DNA of 64,000 nt from Azolla caroliniana (lineage: Eukaryota; Polypodiophyta): contig JBHGNT010000008.1 in NCBI GenBank assembly GCA_043228905.1, positions 9,672,001 through 9,736,000 of the forward strand, read 5' to 3'. Under the pieces are notes generated by a model that did not search any database, was not told the origin of the DNA, and saw only the letters and a program-made list of their open reading frames with translations. Shown in pieces: positions 32,653 through 43,860 of this stretch. Made by a program: the position numbers and the translations under genes. Position 1 is the stretch's first letter. Each line of letters starts with the position of its first letter.

Positions 32653-33081
32653 CTACATTGGCACACATCTATTGATCATATATTCAATAAAGAAACACAA
32701 AAGAAAACTTAGACAAAATTCAATTGATTTACATGCGATCTGGCACAATTTCAAAGTGTAATACAAGTTATACAATTTCTAGATCATGGATCCAATCTTG
32801 AATGTTCAACGCTCCATGAAAAGATGAGGGCAATATTGCCCAAAATGAAGAGTACGAGTGTTCTATTTTAGAACATTAAAAGCATCCTAGCTAATTTGGG
32901 AGTCATGCAAGTGCAAAATAGATAAATAAAAAAGTAAAGAGCACTACAAAATGCATAGAAAATGAAAAACGGACATGGGGGGACCCTCCCTTCCATTGCT
33001 TTTAGATTCATGGAAACTAAAGCATTAAATATTTATTCGTATTATGAAATGAGGACAGAAAATTGTCTGCAAGACATTTCT

Positions 33082-33334
33082 TGTTATGGAGTAGTTATGA
33101 TTATAGAAATCAAGGGAAGCTTGGTTGGAAGTAGTTAGAGAAATTACTGATCTTGTAGTTGAGTCCATGGGTATTTAAGTAGCTTGTGTGCACAAAGAAG
33201 AGGAGGCCATTGTCTAGAAATTAGGGGAATGCCCCTCATATAATACTTCCTCTTTATTACAACAATACCTTTTCCTCTTATTCTATTGAGTACCCCTCTC
33301 TATAATTTCTTTCTCTCTTCAATGTTTTCTAATA
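33082..33334 (+). repeat. G3 5' LTR
   Basis: 253 bp. Begins TGTTATGGAG, ends CTAATA. A PBS complementary to initiator Met tRNA with one mismatch (TGGTATCAAAGC) follows after two bases. Confidence 0.85.
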
Positions 33335-33658
33335 CTTGGTATCAAAGCGGGTTCTACGCATCACCTTCACCAAGAAGGTGTACGACCGTGGAAAGATCTA
33401 GCAACTAGCACATAAGAGAAGCAAATAGCAAACTCAAATAGTCATAGCCAGGGAGTGGAAGGTATGGCTAGAAATCAAGTGAAAGGCTACATTGGTGGTT
33501 GATTTTATTTTCAAGCACTAGAGAAAGAAACAATCTACAACAACTGAAGTGAGCATCTTATGATAGCAACAAGAAACACATCTAATAAGTTAAGAAGAGT
33601 TTATCGACAACATATCTACTCGACCGGCCAAACTCTCGGGTAAGAAATTTCTAAAAAT

Positions 33659-34672
33659 GTGTTGAATAATAGAAGGAGAATGGATAGGGAATCACACCCT
33701 TTTCGACAAAGGGGAAATATGGAAATCGTGGATGAATTTGAATCACGAGAAATAATAGAGCACGGTAGTGATCATGTGGAACAACTAGGTGGGCAAACCT
33801 CACAAGATTTGGGAGAAACGGTGGGGATCGAATTTGGATCTCTCCATGAAGCATTGGAAGTAGAAGGGCAAGAGTCAAGGGAAGAGACGATTAGAAAACT
33901 CGTGGATACAATACAGATGATGGCCATAACCAAGCCCTAATGAAGCATCGATTAGAAATACTAGTCGATCTTCTTTTAAATAATGAAGTAGGGGCATAGA
34001 AGGGGGAGGCAGATAGTTCATGCCAATCAAACCAAGGATGTATTCAGGTGAACAAAAATCACTAGCCTTGATTAGGTAGGTTCATGAGGTAGAACACTTT
34101 CTTCGACAAAGTGGTATACCCCAAGGCCAATGGGCAATATCTCCAACAAACTTTTTAGAAGGGACGACCTTAAATGGGCAACTTTTCGGAGAGAACACAT
34201 ATTATTTCATGGGATGGCAAGCCTTCACAACTCAAATGCGGCAATATTTTATCCCACCAAATGAAACAATTCGTTTGATGGATGAATGGAGGAAATTAAG
34301 GAAAGTCGAGGGGATTTTTTCATTAAGTGACTAAAATTCATAGTTTTTTGTTTGGTTTAAGATATAAAATCAGGATGGAGATTAAAAAGCAGCTACCAGT
34401 GAATTTGGAGATGGCAATCCAATTGGCTGAACAAATTGGTGATATCGCAGAACTTCAACAACCATTTTGAGCCATGAAATCATCCATCAACTTCCCTATG
34501 AGATGCGATTTTAGTAGGCAAGAGCAAAGAGTTCTCTACAGATCACCAACTATGTCCAAGGATAATTGCGGGGATAATCGTGGAACATGAAAAATCATGC
34601 CATCCACATCAAATGGGAAAAGGATCCAAAATCTTCGAAGGGGCTGTTTTGAATGTGGCATTCCACACTTAG
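33659..34672 (+). pseudogene. G3 gag, 5' part
   Basis: An open start (MLNNRRRMDRESHPFRQRGN, ETIRKLVDTIQMM) then stops. The capsid-like region at 34100-34330 reads HFLRQSGIPQGQWAI, GENTYYFMGWQAFTTQMRQY and MDEWRKLRKVEG, resembling the retrotransposon gag capsid of chromoviruses. It ends in the first half of a zinc knuckle (GCFECGIPHL) where copia A begins at 34673. The second half (ASECPLRK) resumes at 43651. Confidence 0.75.
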
Positions 34673-34867
34673 TGTCGAATACAAGTGTATAATGGTTGTA
34701 TTCACACTGTCCCTTTGGACATCCCAAGTTTGGGCTATTTCTATAAATAGCATAAAGGGCAGTTGCCCTAGGATAGTCACTATATAAAGTGACTTTGTAA
34801 CCTTTAGTAAAGGTCGGTTGTCATTCTTTGTAACTGTTGCTATTGGAAGTTAACGTTTTCTTTGTGC

Positions 34868-34901
<34 letters not shown>
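34673..34901 (+). repeat. Copia A 5' LTR, first part (before LINE)
   Basis: Matches 43339-43550. It contains TATA-like tataaagtgac near 34785 and ends in a (CT)n tract at about 34866-34901 where the LINE begins. Confidence 0.9.
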
Positions 34902-34903
<2 letters not shown>

Positions 34904-37900
34904 GAAGAAAGATTGAAAAACAAGGTTAAGGATGTGCCTAAAGATGGAAATGTAGGCAAATAGGGACACGTGATCTATGAGACTAACCCACGCCTTTTAC
35001 GACTATGCTTTTGGAATTGCAATGGATACCCATGGAATGCGGGATTTGGCATAGAGGAGTTCACCAATGACTCGGATATCACACTTCTTGTTGAAACATG
35101 GGAGCATGATACTCAAAGGATTCAAGGTTTAGGAAACTATAATGTACACTCTTTGATATGGAAGAAAAATCCAAGACAAAGAAGAGGACAAGGAGGGGTG
35201 GCATGTTTGATTAAGAAGGAAATAGAGAAATATGTGTCAATCATAAAAAATGATGAAAATAAATGCTACATATGGCTCAAAATAGAAACACCTAATGATT
35301 TGCCCACTTTTGTTGTTGGATGTTACATTCCTCATCAAGATTCTAACTTTTATGCTTGTTTGGATAAAGATCAACCGTTTGCCAATCTAGAAGATGATAT
35401 TGCTTATTTCAAATCCAAAGGGGAAGTTATTGTCTTTGGTGACATGAATGCTCGTACAAGAAGTTTCCAACTTGATTCACAAGAATCTTTCATGCCACAT
35501 ATCTCAAGGATGCAAGAGGATATGCAAATGTATAACCGCTCTTCTAGCGATGAAAAAGATCCGGACCAATTTGGGAAACTACTCCTACAAATGTGCAATA
35601 GTACCGGATTGCTTATTGCAAATGGTATTTCCTTATGGCCCAACACTAATGGTTTTACATGTAGAAAATACAACGGAAATAGTGTGATTGATTATGTGCT
35701 ACTTTCCGAAGGTATTTTGGATCGTATACATAAATTCTCACTTGGTGAATGGACACCGGAATCAGATCATAGGCCTTTATGTATTGATCTCAAATGTATG
35801 CATAGGTTTGATTGTGAGAAGGCTATTGAAGATAATAAACAACCGCACTTGAGCATGAACCTTAAGCGAGCACCCATGTATTCCAAGATGGTTGAGGATA
35901 TGTTACAAATGACAAAGATACAACATGGTGCCACACTAGAATGCAAATGGGAAGCTTTCAAGAAAGTCATTCTCTCATGTACAAACAAATGTTTTTCGAC
36001 CAACCGCACATCTTGGAAATGCACCAAGAAACTTAGGAAAAAATGGTTTGATAAAGAATGTCGTGAAGCTCGAAAGTGCCTTATGGTTTTGGATGTAGTT
36101 AAGGATAAAGAGAATTACCAAAAGCATTTGCATGAGTATAAAAGGCTTATTCAAAGAAAGAGAAGAATATGGGAAGTTACTCAACAATTTATCCAAACGC
36201 AAGAGAAAGCACATGCATGTGCTAAATTTTGGGGAAATCTAAAGGGAAAACGTGTTGAGAGTTATGGTGACTTAACTCTTCACGACTTGTCTATGCATTG
36301 TAAGAATTTATATGAGTTATCTCTTGCCGGAAAGATGATGTGTTATGGTTCTCTTTCACATATGCCTTCCTTCTTTACAATTGAAGATATATGCATAGGA
36401 CTTAAGAAATTGGCCTCTCGAAAGGCAAGCGATCTTCAATGTATAAAGGCTGAAATGCTCAAATGGACGGGAAAGGAAGCACATATATGGATAAGCGATA
36501 TGTTTAATGATGCATTGCAACATGGTATGCCGTACGATTGGACTACAAATTGGATCAAACCTTTACATAAAGGTGGAGATATAAATAATGTAAACAATTA
36601 TCGAACCATCATGGTTGGCTCATTAATGGCAAAACTATTTGGATGTATAATGGAATCAAAGATAAGTGTATGGGCTGAAAAAAGTGGTAAGAGAGCTTAT
36701 GGACAAGCTGGCTTTCGGAAACACCATAGCACCATTGATCACCTTATCACCCTTCGAGTATTAATGGAGGAAAGTCGCCTTAGAGGTAAAGGTTTATATT
36801 GTTGCTTTGTAGACTTCAAGAAAGCTTTTGATATGGTACCTCGTGAGCATCTTTGGAGGCGAATGGAAGAACTTGAGGTGCCAAGTGAATATATGCTTGC
36901 AATTTCCCGAATTTATGAGAAGGTTATATGTTGTGTGCGCATGAAAGATAAACTTTCAGATTTTTTCAAAAGCACTATTGGTGTTAAGCAAGGATGCCCA
37001 CTCTCACCAACACTATTTGGTCTATGCATTGATGAATTGGAAGAAATGGTTACCAAGTTTGCAAAGGAAGAATGTGTTGAAGAAGTTGCCATTGGGAATG
37101 TTGTGATTATGCTTTTGCTATATGCAGATGACGTAGTGCTTTTTGCAAATACTTTAGGAGATGCACAAAAGCTTATGAAGGCATTGGAAAAATTTTGCAT
37201 GCATACTAAATTAAGTGTCAATAGCTCTAAAACAAAGATTATGCTTGTGAAGAGCCAAAAAAGAGATAAACCATGCATTATGTACAACAATGAGCCACTT
37301 GAATGTGTGGAAAGCTTCAAATATCTTGGCCTTGAAGTTCCTTCAAATCATAGATGGAATGAATGTGCTACACGCCGCTTAGAGGCGGGCAAACGAGCAT
37401 ACTATGCATTTGAGAACACATGCAATCTTGGAGATATTAAGTGTTGGGTCCTCAAGAAATATCTTTTTGACACTTTGGTGACACCAGTTCTTCTCTATGG
37501 GGTGGAAGTATGGGGCGGTAGCATCCCTAAGTCTATGTGGAAAGAGTTTGAAAATGTCCAAAAGCATTTTCTTACCAAGTTTCTACAAGTTAAGAAACAA
37601 ACGCCCTACACCCTCCTCCTCCTTGAGACAGGATCGCTTCCCATTGAGATCATGGCCATGGAAAGGGTTGTTGAATACATGCTTAAGGTTCAAAAAAGTC
37701 CCTCACATCGACTTCCTAGAATTGCGTGGGAAGCAAGCAAAAATATCCAAAAGACGCATAAAAGCAAATTTTTGTGTTCCGGTTGGATGCAAGATATAGA
37801 AAAATGGTTTGGTAGATGGGATGTGAGACACTTGCTTCATGATGCATCATTAGATTCCTCTGTAAATGAGGCATTTTTGCAACGCCAATGTATCATGACA

Positions 37901-38427
37901 TGGGACAAATGTGGAGGCTCACGCTTCACACATTATACTACACATGTTGCACCTAACTACAAAACCATATTCTTTGCGGAACGGGGAAATCGTACACATC
38001 CATACATGTTAGAGCCCATACCGTTATCTGCCATTCGAACCATTGCTTCCATGCGACTTAGCTCACATGCATTGCGATGTGAAACAGGGCGTTGGGGTAC
38101 AAGTGATGAGAGTGGTCGGTTATGCACACTTTGCCCTAAACAAGTTCGCGAGTCTGAGTATCACACTTTGATACAATGCTCTGCCTTTGATCATATTCGA
38201 CCATGCTTTCCACATCTCTTCGATCGAGCCCAATCTTTGCATGAATTCCTCTCACAACCACAATGTGCACTCTCGATTGCAACATTCATTGGTAAAGTTC
38301 TTGAACATCGAGAGTCACTACTCACTTTCACACGTATCACGTGAAATGTAATATTTTTGGTCTCATAGGTCATATTTGATCTCCGAAGACGATAATATAA
38401 TCTATCTATCTATCTATCTATCTATCT
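34902..38427 (+). mobile_element. LINE R1 (RTE-like), near full length, inserted in copia A 5' LTR
   Basis: Inserted between the (CT)n tract and tttgtgtgtgt of the copia LTR, as shown by comparison with the uninterrupted 3' LTR. It has a short 5' leader (about 68 bases), one long ORF and a very short 3' UTR (tttggtctcataggtcatatttgatctc, gaagacgataatata, in two pieces), ending in a (CTAT)n tail of about 7 units. A single ORF with apurinic endonuclease plus RT, and a microsatellite tail in place of poly-A, is the pattern of RTE-type LINEs. Target duplication cannot be judged because both edges are simple repeats. Confidence 0.85.
34970..38344 (+). CDS. LINE endonuclease-reverse transcriptase, intact ORF
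   Basis: 1,124 codons with no stop. N-terminal apurinic/apyrimidinic-type endonuclease (about residues 10-270): WNCNG, LLVETWEHD, VVGCYIPHQ, GDMNART, VIDYVLL and SDHRPLC supply the Asn, Glu, Asp/Asn, Asp and SDH catalytic signatures. RT (about 510-810): WIKPLHKGGD, NYRTIMVGS, AGFRKHHSTIDHL, CFVDFKKAFDMVPREHLW, GVKQGCPLSPTLF and catalytic LLLYADDVVLFAN; the VPREHLW motif is RTE-like. The C-terminus has a possible zinc-binding site, CTLCPKQVRESEYHTLIQC (about 1055). It would nick the target and prime cDNA synthesis from the RNA 3' end. It is the only clearly intact transposon gene in the window, suggesting a recent insertion. No separate ORF1 is seen. Confidence 0.92.
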   Translation: MIYETNPRLLRLCFWNCNGYPWNAGFGIEEFTNDSDITLLVETWEHDTQRIQGLGNYNVHSLIWKKNPRQRRGQGGVACLIKKEIEKYVSIIKNDENKCYIWLKIETPNDLPTFVVGCYIPHQDSNFYACLDKDQPFANLEDDIAYFKSKGEVIVFGDMNARTRSFQLDSQESFMPHISRMQEDMQMYNRSSSDEKDPDQFGKLLLQMCNSTGLLIANGISLWPNTNGFTCRKYNGNSVIDYVLLSEGILDRIHKFSLGEWTPESDHRPLCIDLKCMHRFDCEKAIEDNKQPHLSMNLKRAPMYSKMVEDMLQMTKIQHGATLECKWEAFKKVILSCTNKCFSTNRTSWKCTKKLRKKWFDKECREARKCLMVLDVVKDKENYQKHLHEYKRLIQRKRRIWEVTQQFIQTQEKAHACAKFWGNLKGKRVESYGDLTLHDLSMHCKNLYELSLAGKMMCYGSLSHMPSFFTIEDICIGLKKLASRKASDLQCIKAEMLKWTGKEAHIWISDMFNDALQHGMPYDWTTNWIKPLHKGGDINNVNNYRTIMVGSLMAKLFGCIMESKISVWAEKSGKRAYGQAGFRKHHSTIDHLITLRVLMEESRLRGKGLYCCFVDFKKAFDMVPREHLWRRMEELEVPSEYMLAISRIYEKVICCVRMKDKLSDFFKSTIGVKQGCPLSPTLFGLCIDELEEMVTKFAKEECVEEVAIGNVVIMLLLYADDVVLFANTLGDAQKLMKALEKFCMHTKLSVNSSKTKIMLVKSQKRDKPCIMYNNEPLECVESFKYLGLEVPSNHRWNECATRRLEAGKRAYYAFENTCNLGDIKCWVLKKYLFDTLVTPVLLYGVEVWGGSIPKSMWKEFENVQKHFLTKFLQVKKQTPYTLLLLETGSLPIEIMAMERVVEYMLKVQKSPSHRLPRIAWEASKNIQKTHKSKFLCSGWMQDIEKWFGRWDVRHLLHDASLDSSVNEAFLQRQCIMTWDKCGGSRFTHYTTHVAPNYKTIFFAERGNRTHPYMLEPIPLSAIRTIASMRLSSHALRCETGRWGTSDESGRLCTLCPKQVRESEYHTLIQCSAFDHIRPCFPHLFDRAQSLHEFLSQPQCALSIATFIGKVLEHRESLLTFTRIT

Positions 38428-38517
38428 TTGTGTGTGTCTATCTTGCATATGCGCATACACAGGTTCTTCATCACGAATGTTGCTTGCACTTCCGCATTGA
38501 CGACCTTGTCCCCAACA
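38428..38517 (+). repeat. Copia A 5' LTR, second part (after LINE)
   Basis: tttgtgtgtgtctatcttgc to ..cttgtccccaaca, matching 43552-43646 of the 3' LTR. Confidence 0.9.
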
Positions 38518-38518
38518 T

Positions 38519-38531
38519 TGGGTATCAGAGC
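38519..38531 (+). other. Copia A primer binding site
   Basis: TGGGTATCAGAGC: the usual TGGTATCAGAGC complement of initiator Met tRNA with one extra G, two bases after the LTR end. Confidence 0.85.
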
Positions 38532-39249
38532 ATTGGAGGTTCTTCAACACGTTGCCGGCCATCATAGTACACCACACAACATTCCGTTTTCGTTTTCTTT
38601 GAAGAACAGAGAAGGGAGAAGAAGAAAAAAAAAACAAAAAGCTCGCATCTCACTATGTTAAATCACAAATTGGAGTAAACCAGTCGGATGTACTCTGTTC
38701 CTGTGATTGTAACTGCTTGAGGGGAGCTCCTTGAGCAACAACTGACCCAATCGTGCTTCATTCGGTTAACCAACATCCGAATAGGTCACCAGACGTTATT
38801 CACCCGCTTGTTGTAACCACCCGCTACAGATTGGTCTCTAGGCAATAACCAAATTCATGCTTCACTCGGCTGATCGACATTCTGGAGGATCAGTTGGATC
38901 CGTCCCTCTCATCGCTGCAGTCATCCGAAGCAGAATCGGCCCAAACAATCAGTTTCGGTAATCGGTATTCGGCATACGATCAGAAGCTAACCGGGCTAAC
39001 TCTGACTCGGCAACATTCAGGAAGACCAGCCGGTTTTGTCCCTCAAGTTACCGGAGTCACTCCGAGCAAGTTCAGCAACAAGTACCCGAAACCAAACCGA
39101 CTCGGGTTCAAAACCGACTAGAACGATATCGGGTGAGCCAACCGGCTGCACCCCACTAAGGTTCGTAGTAAACTCCGAACCGAGTCTTACCAACCGAAAC
39201 CGAAGCATATGGCATCAACATTCGGCTCATTGGAGATGAGTCTAAGGAG

Positions 39250-42200
39250 GTTCAAGGGCTTGAACTTCAACTTCTCGAAGGATCAAAGTCAAGGCTCAGA
39301 TAGACCCGATTGAGAATGAAAATTCCCGAGAAGCATGCAAGGCAAACGAGTGGCAGAAGTTGGATAGAATTGTCCATGCCACGATTCGGATGCACTTGTC
39401 GGAGTCAGTGTACTTCACAGTGCAATCATGCTCGACATCATTTGAACTTTGGAAACCACTGTCGGAAATGTATGAAAAGAAGGTCGCGGCAACGAAGATG
39501 TATCTGATCCGGCGCCTCTACAACTTGTGGATGAAAGAGTCCGATTCGGTTTAGGCACACCTCAACGAGTACGAAAGCATAAGCTCCCAAATCTCGTCTC
39601 AGGGGGCGGCAATCGAGGATGAACTCAGAGCAATGATACTCGTGAGTAGTCTTCCCTCTTCATGGGAAACTTTCGTTACAACCGTGTGCAATGCTTCAAT
39701 AGCTACCGTTAAGTACTCCGAAGTCATGAGCGCAATCCTGACTGAAGCAGGTCGGAGAAAGTCTTTTGCCAAAGACTCGGCAAATGAAGCTTACGTAGTA
39801 CAACGTTCGATCAACCGATCGAACAACCGGGGAAGAAGTTCTTCCCGACCGCCGAACACGAAGCCGGAGCAAGTCCTGAGACAACCAAATCTACAACTAA
39901 TGCAAGAAACCGGGACACATCAAAGCCGATTGTCGGTCACTGAAAGCAAAAATCGACAAAGCTCTGAGAGCGGATCAGAAGAGTAGCCGGCATGAGTAGG
40001 TCAAGTACATCGGCTTTTTAGCCGAAATTTTGACGATCGACCCGAACATACTTTCCATAGACAACCCAATCGAATAAGAAGTTCTGCTCTTGGACTCGGG
40101 TGCATCGTATCATGTGACACCTCACTGATCTCAGATTTGGCAATACTTGGACCGGAACCCCGACTCAGTTCGAGTCGGAAACTCGCTACACTGTGCTATA
40201 ATCGGAATCGGCACCGTAGACCTCAACCTTTCGGGCGGCTCTACATTCGTACTCAAAACGTCTGACACGTTCCTGAGCTCTCAAGACCCCTGATCTCAAT
40301 TGGACAGCTTGACGAAGCTGACATCCGTGCCAGATTCTCATCAGGAGGGTGGACACTCCACAAAGGGAACCTCCTTCTTGCTCGAGTACCAAAGGTACAA
40401 TCCTTGTATCCTTTATATGTCACACTCAAGGAAGGTGACTTATTTTTGGTTGATATCCCCGTGTCATTGTTATGGCACAGACGACTTGGACATCTCAGCA
40501 AGGCCGGCATAATGCACCTATCTAGAGCTGGTTACATCCCCAAACTCTCCTTCTCGGATCACCAATTCTGCGAGCATTGCCAGTACGGCAAACAGGTACC
40601 CACATTACACCTGACATCAGCACCAAGAGAATCAAGTCCCCTCGATTTGGTCCACTCGAACGTTTGTGGCCCAATGCCACATCAGTCTCTCAGTGGTGCT
40701 TCGTACTTCGTTAGTTTTATTGACGATTCGACTCGGAAGGTGTGGGCTTACCCCATCAGAACCAAAGATCGGGTGTTCTCGATCTTCTCCGAATGGCTTG
40801 CAATGGTCGAAAATTAGACTGGTCAGAAACTGAAATGTCTCCGAACCGACAACGGAGGAGAATTCAAGTCTGAAGAATTCGTCAAATTTTGCCAGGAAGA
40901 CGGCATTCGACGTGAATATACGACACCTTATAGTTCGGAGCAGAACGCATGAATCAGACGATTCAAGAACGCATAGTATCCATGCTCCAACACTATGGAC
41001 TGTTGGATGGCTTCTGGGCGGAGGCTCTACTTACAGCAGTACACATAATAAATATGTCGCCAAGTAGACCTGTAGGACTTACAATACCTCAGGAAACATG
41101 GACCGACAATAAGCCGAATGATGACAAGCTGAGGATCTTTGGCCGCGGGGTGTATGGCCTCATACTGAAAGACGACCGCCGGAAACTTGAACCAAGATCA
41201 AGGAAATGCGTTTTCCTTGGATATGGACCCAACGGCGAGATCGGATACCGACTCTGGGACCCTGAGCACAAACAAATCATCTGAAGTTAGGGCGTCGTGT
41301 TCAACGAGTCGGCTATGCATAAAATGACCGAAAGGCCTATTGAAGTCCAAAGGGTAATATTGTCTTAAGTGTCAACCCTTCATGAAGGTCCAACCCACAA
41401 CACGAGATCGGTTTCACGGGTAACCGACAACTCTCGCACTGAATCCACCGACTCGGCACAACCGAATGGCTCGGCTCCCGACCATCCGACATCGACACCT
41501 GGTGCGACTAGTCCAGTCATACCTCGCAGATCCGAGAGACTGTCGCAACCTCCGGAGATGTACTCTCCCGGAATTTTCTTTACCGACGCCGGCGAACCGA
41601 CGTTTTACGAAGAAGCATCGGCATCTACCGATTCAGCCACATGGCATGTGGCGATGGAGTCGGAAATGCACTCCATTTGGGCAAATAAGACTTGGGACTT
41701 GGTTGAATTACCGAAGAATCAACGTGCTCTTCCGTGTAAGTGGGTCTATTGACTAAAAGAGACGTCCAACTCGACCAACCCAAAGTACAAGGCCAGATTA
41801 GTTCCGACGGGAGTTTGACAAGAATATGGCGTCGACTTCGACGAAATCTTTTCACTAGTGGTGAAAATGACAACCCTTAGTTTCATGTTCGGCGTCGTGG
41901 CCGCCGACAACTTGGAGCTAATTCAGCTAGATGTAAAAACGACATTCCTCAACGGTGACCTACAGGAGGAAATCTATATGGAGCAGTCGAAAGGCTTTGT
42001 GGCATCCAACCAGGAACATCTAGTCTACCGACTGAGGAAGAGTCTCTACGGCTTGAAACAGGCACCCCGACAGTGGTACAAGAAGTTCGACGACTTCATC
42101 CAATCGGTCGGCTTCTCAAAGAGCGATGAGGACCATTGTCTCTTTACCAAAACAACTCAAGACGGGTCTCTCGTCTTCCTCATCATCTACGTGGACGACA

Positions 42201-43141
42201 TGCTACTCTCCGGTCGGCATGCTGGAGAGTTCACCGAACTTGTTCGGAAATTGCGGTTGAAGTTTGCCATGAAGGACCTTGGTTCGGCAAGACACATACT
42301 TGGTATGAAGATTAGTCGGCATCACAATAAACAACAAGTTTTCTTGTCTCAAACCGACTACATCGGACGTGTCTTGGAACGCTTCAACATGCACTCGAGC
42401 AAGTCTGCTTCGACCCCGCTCCCCATTAACCTTCGGCTGTGTCAGCGAGACTGCCCAACATTCGGTCCGGAGGGGGAAGATATGAAGTCGGTACCGTATG
42501 CACCGACAGTCGGCTCCCTTATGTATGTGATGGTCACGACACGGCATGATATCTCTCACGCCGTAGGAGTCGTCAGCAGATTCATGTACAACCGAGGCCG
42601 ATCGCACTGGAACGCAGTCAAGCAAGTATTCAGATATCTAGCTAGCACAAAAGACCACGACATTCTTTTTGGCCCGAACTCAACTTCAAGCGTAGTCGGT
42701 TACACTGACTCGGACTTCGCCGGCTGCGTGGACAGTCGGAAATCAACAACCGGATACTGTTTCAAATTCGGCAATGGAGCAATCTCGTGGAAGTCAAAAC
42801 TTCAGGAGTGCACAACCACATCAACAACCAAAGCGGAATATGTAGTTGCGTCCGATGCGGCAAAAGAAGCCTTATGCGTCCGACCTCGACTCGGCTCTAG
42901 TTGTCTACAACGACAGTCAGCGTGTTGTTGCTTTGTCAAAAATCCGATTCACCACAACACCTCCAAACATATCGATGTTCGATATCACTTCGTTCGGGAC
43001 TGCGTCATTTCAGGGAAAATCGGTCTCGAGAAAATATCCACAACCGATAATGTCGCAGATGGAATGACCAAGTGTCTTTCGGCGGATCGTTTCCGGTCCC
43101 TTCGGCACCAGATGGGCGTAACGAAAAATCAGTCTAGTTAA
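39250..43141 (+). pseudogene. Copia A gag-pol polyprotein, broken
   Basis: Gag (39300-39990): IVHATIRMHLSESV, LWKPLSEMYEKKVAATKMYL, AMILVSSLPSSWETFVTTV and a frameshifted zinc knuckle ending CKKPGHIKADC. Protease LLLDSGASYHVTPH (about 40085). Integrase HRRLGHLSKAGIMHL, CEHCQYGKQ, then LDLVHSNVCGPM, where the first catalytic Asp is Asn. The second Asp is LRTDNGGEFKS. RT runs from DLVELPKNQRALPCKWVY through a stop to LIQLDVKTTFLNGDLQEEIY, GLKQAPRQWYKKF and catalytic IIYVDDMLLSG (about 42190). RNase H: GYTDSDFAGCVDSRKSTTG, KAEYVVASDAAKEAL, then a frameshift before HHNTSKHIDVRYHFVRD. It closes just before the PPT. At least six stops or shifts are present. Confidence 0.9.
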
Positions 43142-43338
43142 AGTCGGACACACAACACAGGATGGTTTTGGACCACCGACATCGGTTCTTTGAGGATCAG
43201 CTTCAGCTCTTCTGACCTGACCGGTGTGGTCTTCTTTCTTTGGATCTTGCCAACTCTAACAAAACCGATCCGTCCGATAAACCTTGTATATACCTGTAAT
43301 TTTTTAGATAACCTATGTATACGCCCATTACGGGGGAG

Positions 43339-43646
43339 TGTCGAATACGAGTGTATAATGGCCGTATTCACACTGTCCCTTTGGACAGCCCAAGTTTGGG
43401 CTATTTCTGTAAATAGCATAAAGGGTAGGTTCCCTAGGATAGTCACTATATAAAGTGACTTTGTAACCTTTAGTAAAGGTCGGTTGTCATTCTTTGTAAC
43501 TGTTGCTATTCGAATATAACGTTTTCTTTGTGCCTATCTCTCTCTCTCTCTCTTTGTGTGTGTTTATCTTGCATATGCGCATACACAAGTTCTTCTTCAT
43601 CACGAATGTTGCTTGCACTTCCGCATTGACGGCCTTGTCCCCAACA
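43339..43646 (+). repeat. Copia A 3' LTR
   Basis: 308 bp, TG..CA, preceded by PPT cgggggag and followed by CTTAG. TATA-like tataaagtgac near 43450; CT tract near 43538-43553. Confidence 0.92.
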
Positions 43647-43860
43647 CTTAGCATCTGAATGTCCCCTAAGGAAATCAACAAAAGTTCTATTAGCCCAAGC
43701 CAATGTTAGGGATCTTGATGATGTTTTCGACAACAATAGACATGAACCTCTCGACATTCTTGATGAAGTGGACGATGGGGTAATGGAGGTCATGGCAAGG
43801 GCAAAAAAGGTAAAACCCCTTTGTTTTGTTGTGGGTGTCTCTAACATTTTCTCCCTAGTA
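43647..43860 (+). pseudogene. G3 zinc knuckle end and protease approach
   Basis: It resumes the chromovirus frame: ASECPLRKSTKVLLAQ, DLDDVFDNNRHEPLD, DEVDDGVMEVMARAKK. It is cut at about 43860 by minus-strand copia sequence before any protease active site appears. Confidence 0.75.

Larger units (their letters stand above)
34673..43646 (+). mobile_element. Ty1/copia element A with perfect CTTAG target duplication, hosting a LINE
   Basis: The 5' LTR starts TGTCGAATACAAG at 34673, is split by a LINE, and ends CCCCAACA at 38517. The 3' LTR is 43339-43646 with the same ends. CTTAG occurs at 34668-34672 and again at 43647-43651, a perfect 5-bp target duplication. A PBS (38519-38531) and a PPT (cgggggag, 43331-43338) are in place. 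The target is the zinc-knuckle codons of G3 gag. Coding sequence has several stops. Without the LINE the element would be about 5.4 kb, normal for copia. Confidence 0.95.
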
